NCBI GenBank assembly: GCA_021613335.1
Contig: JAJTWR010000323.1
Location: 93,501 to 157,500, forward strand
DNA: 64,000 nt
Direction: 5' to 3'
From: Whitmania pigra
Lineage: Eukaryota; Annelida; Clitellata; Hirudinida; Haemopidae
Numbering within the stretch: position 1 is the stretch's first letter; each line of letters starts with the position of its first letter. Under the pieces are notes generated by a model. That model was not told the DNA's origin and searched no databases. It saw only the letters and a program-made list of their open reading frames with translations. Positions 63,967-64,000 of this stretch are shown piece by piece. The position numbers were made by a program, and so were the translations under genes.

Positions 63967-64000
63967 GTAAGTGTTCACTATCAACATAAATCTAGATTAA

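Overview
This is an AT-rich, intron-rich nuclear segment of an invertebrate animal. GT-AG introns, in-frame exon chains, synaptic genes (synapsin, Munc18/STXBP), a neuropeptide-type precursor, and very long trinucleotide microsatellites (ATC/GAT and AAT/ATT) all point that way. No bacterial, organellar or viral gene order is seen. The species is not identifiable from sequence alone. Exon models were built by hand from splice sites, reading-frame phase and recalled family sequences. Each complete multi-exon model sums to a multiple of three, which is an independent check.

Layout, left to right. (1) 93-1424 (-): 5' part of an SLK/STK10-type Ste20 kinase running off the left edge. (2) 2305-4350 (+): intronless leucine-rich-repeat protein, divergent from the kinase. 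(3) 4996-7584 (-): C-terminal three-exon chain of an unrecognised gene. (4) 11495-21216 (+): 18-exon ClC-6/7-type CLC protein with altered selectivity/gating residues. (5) 22.2-23.7 kb: short open frames of unclear status. (6) 23936-25777 (-): unrecognised 613-aa protein, disordered and acidic. (7) 26343-27547 (+): PITHD1. (8) 28304-29508 (-): three-exon precursor of amidated peptides ending in Tyr-Ile-amide, which I do not recognise. (9) 29.5-40.1 kb: gene-poor, satellite-rich DNA. (10) 40094-45573 (+): synapsin. (11) 46993-47777 (-): LTO1. (12) 48306-52753 (+): Munc18/STXBP1-type protein with two mutually exclusive exons. (13) 55679-62303 (-): ARHGEF17-like RhoGEF whose last exon reads through a microsatellite. 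(14) 62.8-63.25 kb (+): decayed Tigger/pogo transposase. (15) 63941 (+): possible first exon of another gene at the right edge.

Functional links: synapsin (vesicle clustering) and Munc18 (SNARE assembly) lie 2.7 kb apart on the same strand with LTO1 antisense between them, and the secreted-peptide gene is about 11 kb from synapsin. This makes a loose presynaptic/secretory neighbourhood, which may be coincidental. The most interesting items are the candidate novel amidated-peptide precursor, the 79/79-nt mutually exclusive exon pair in Munc18, and the CLC protein lacking the gating glutamate and the central serine.
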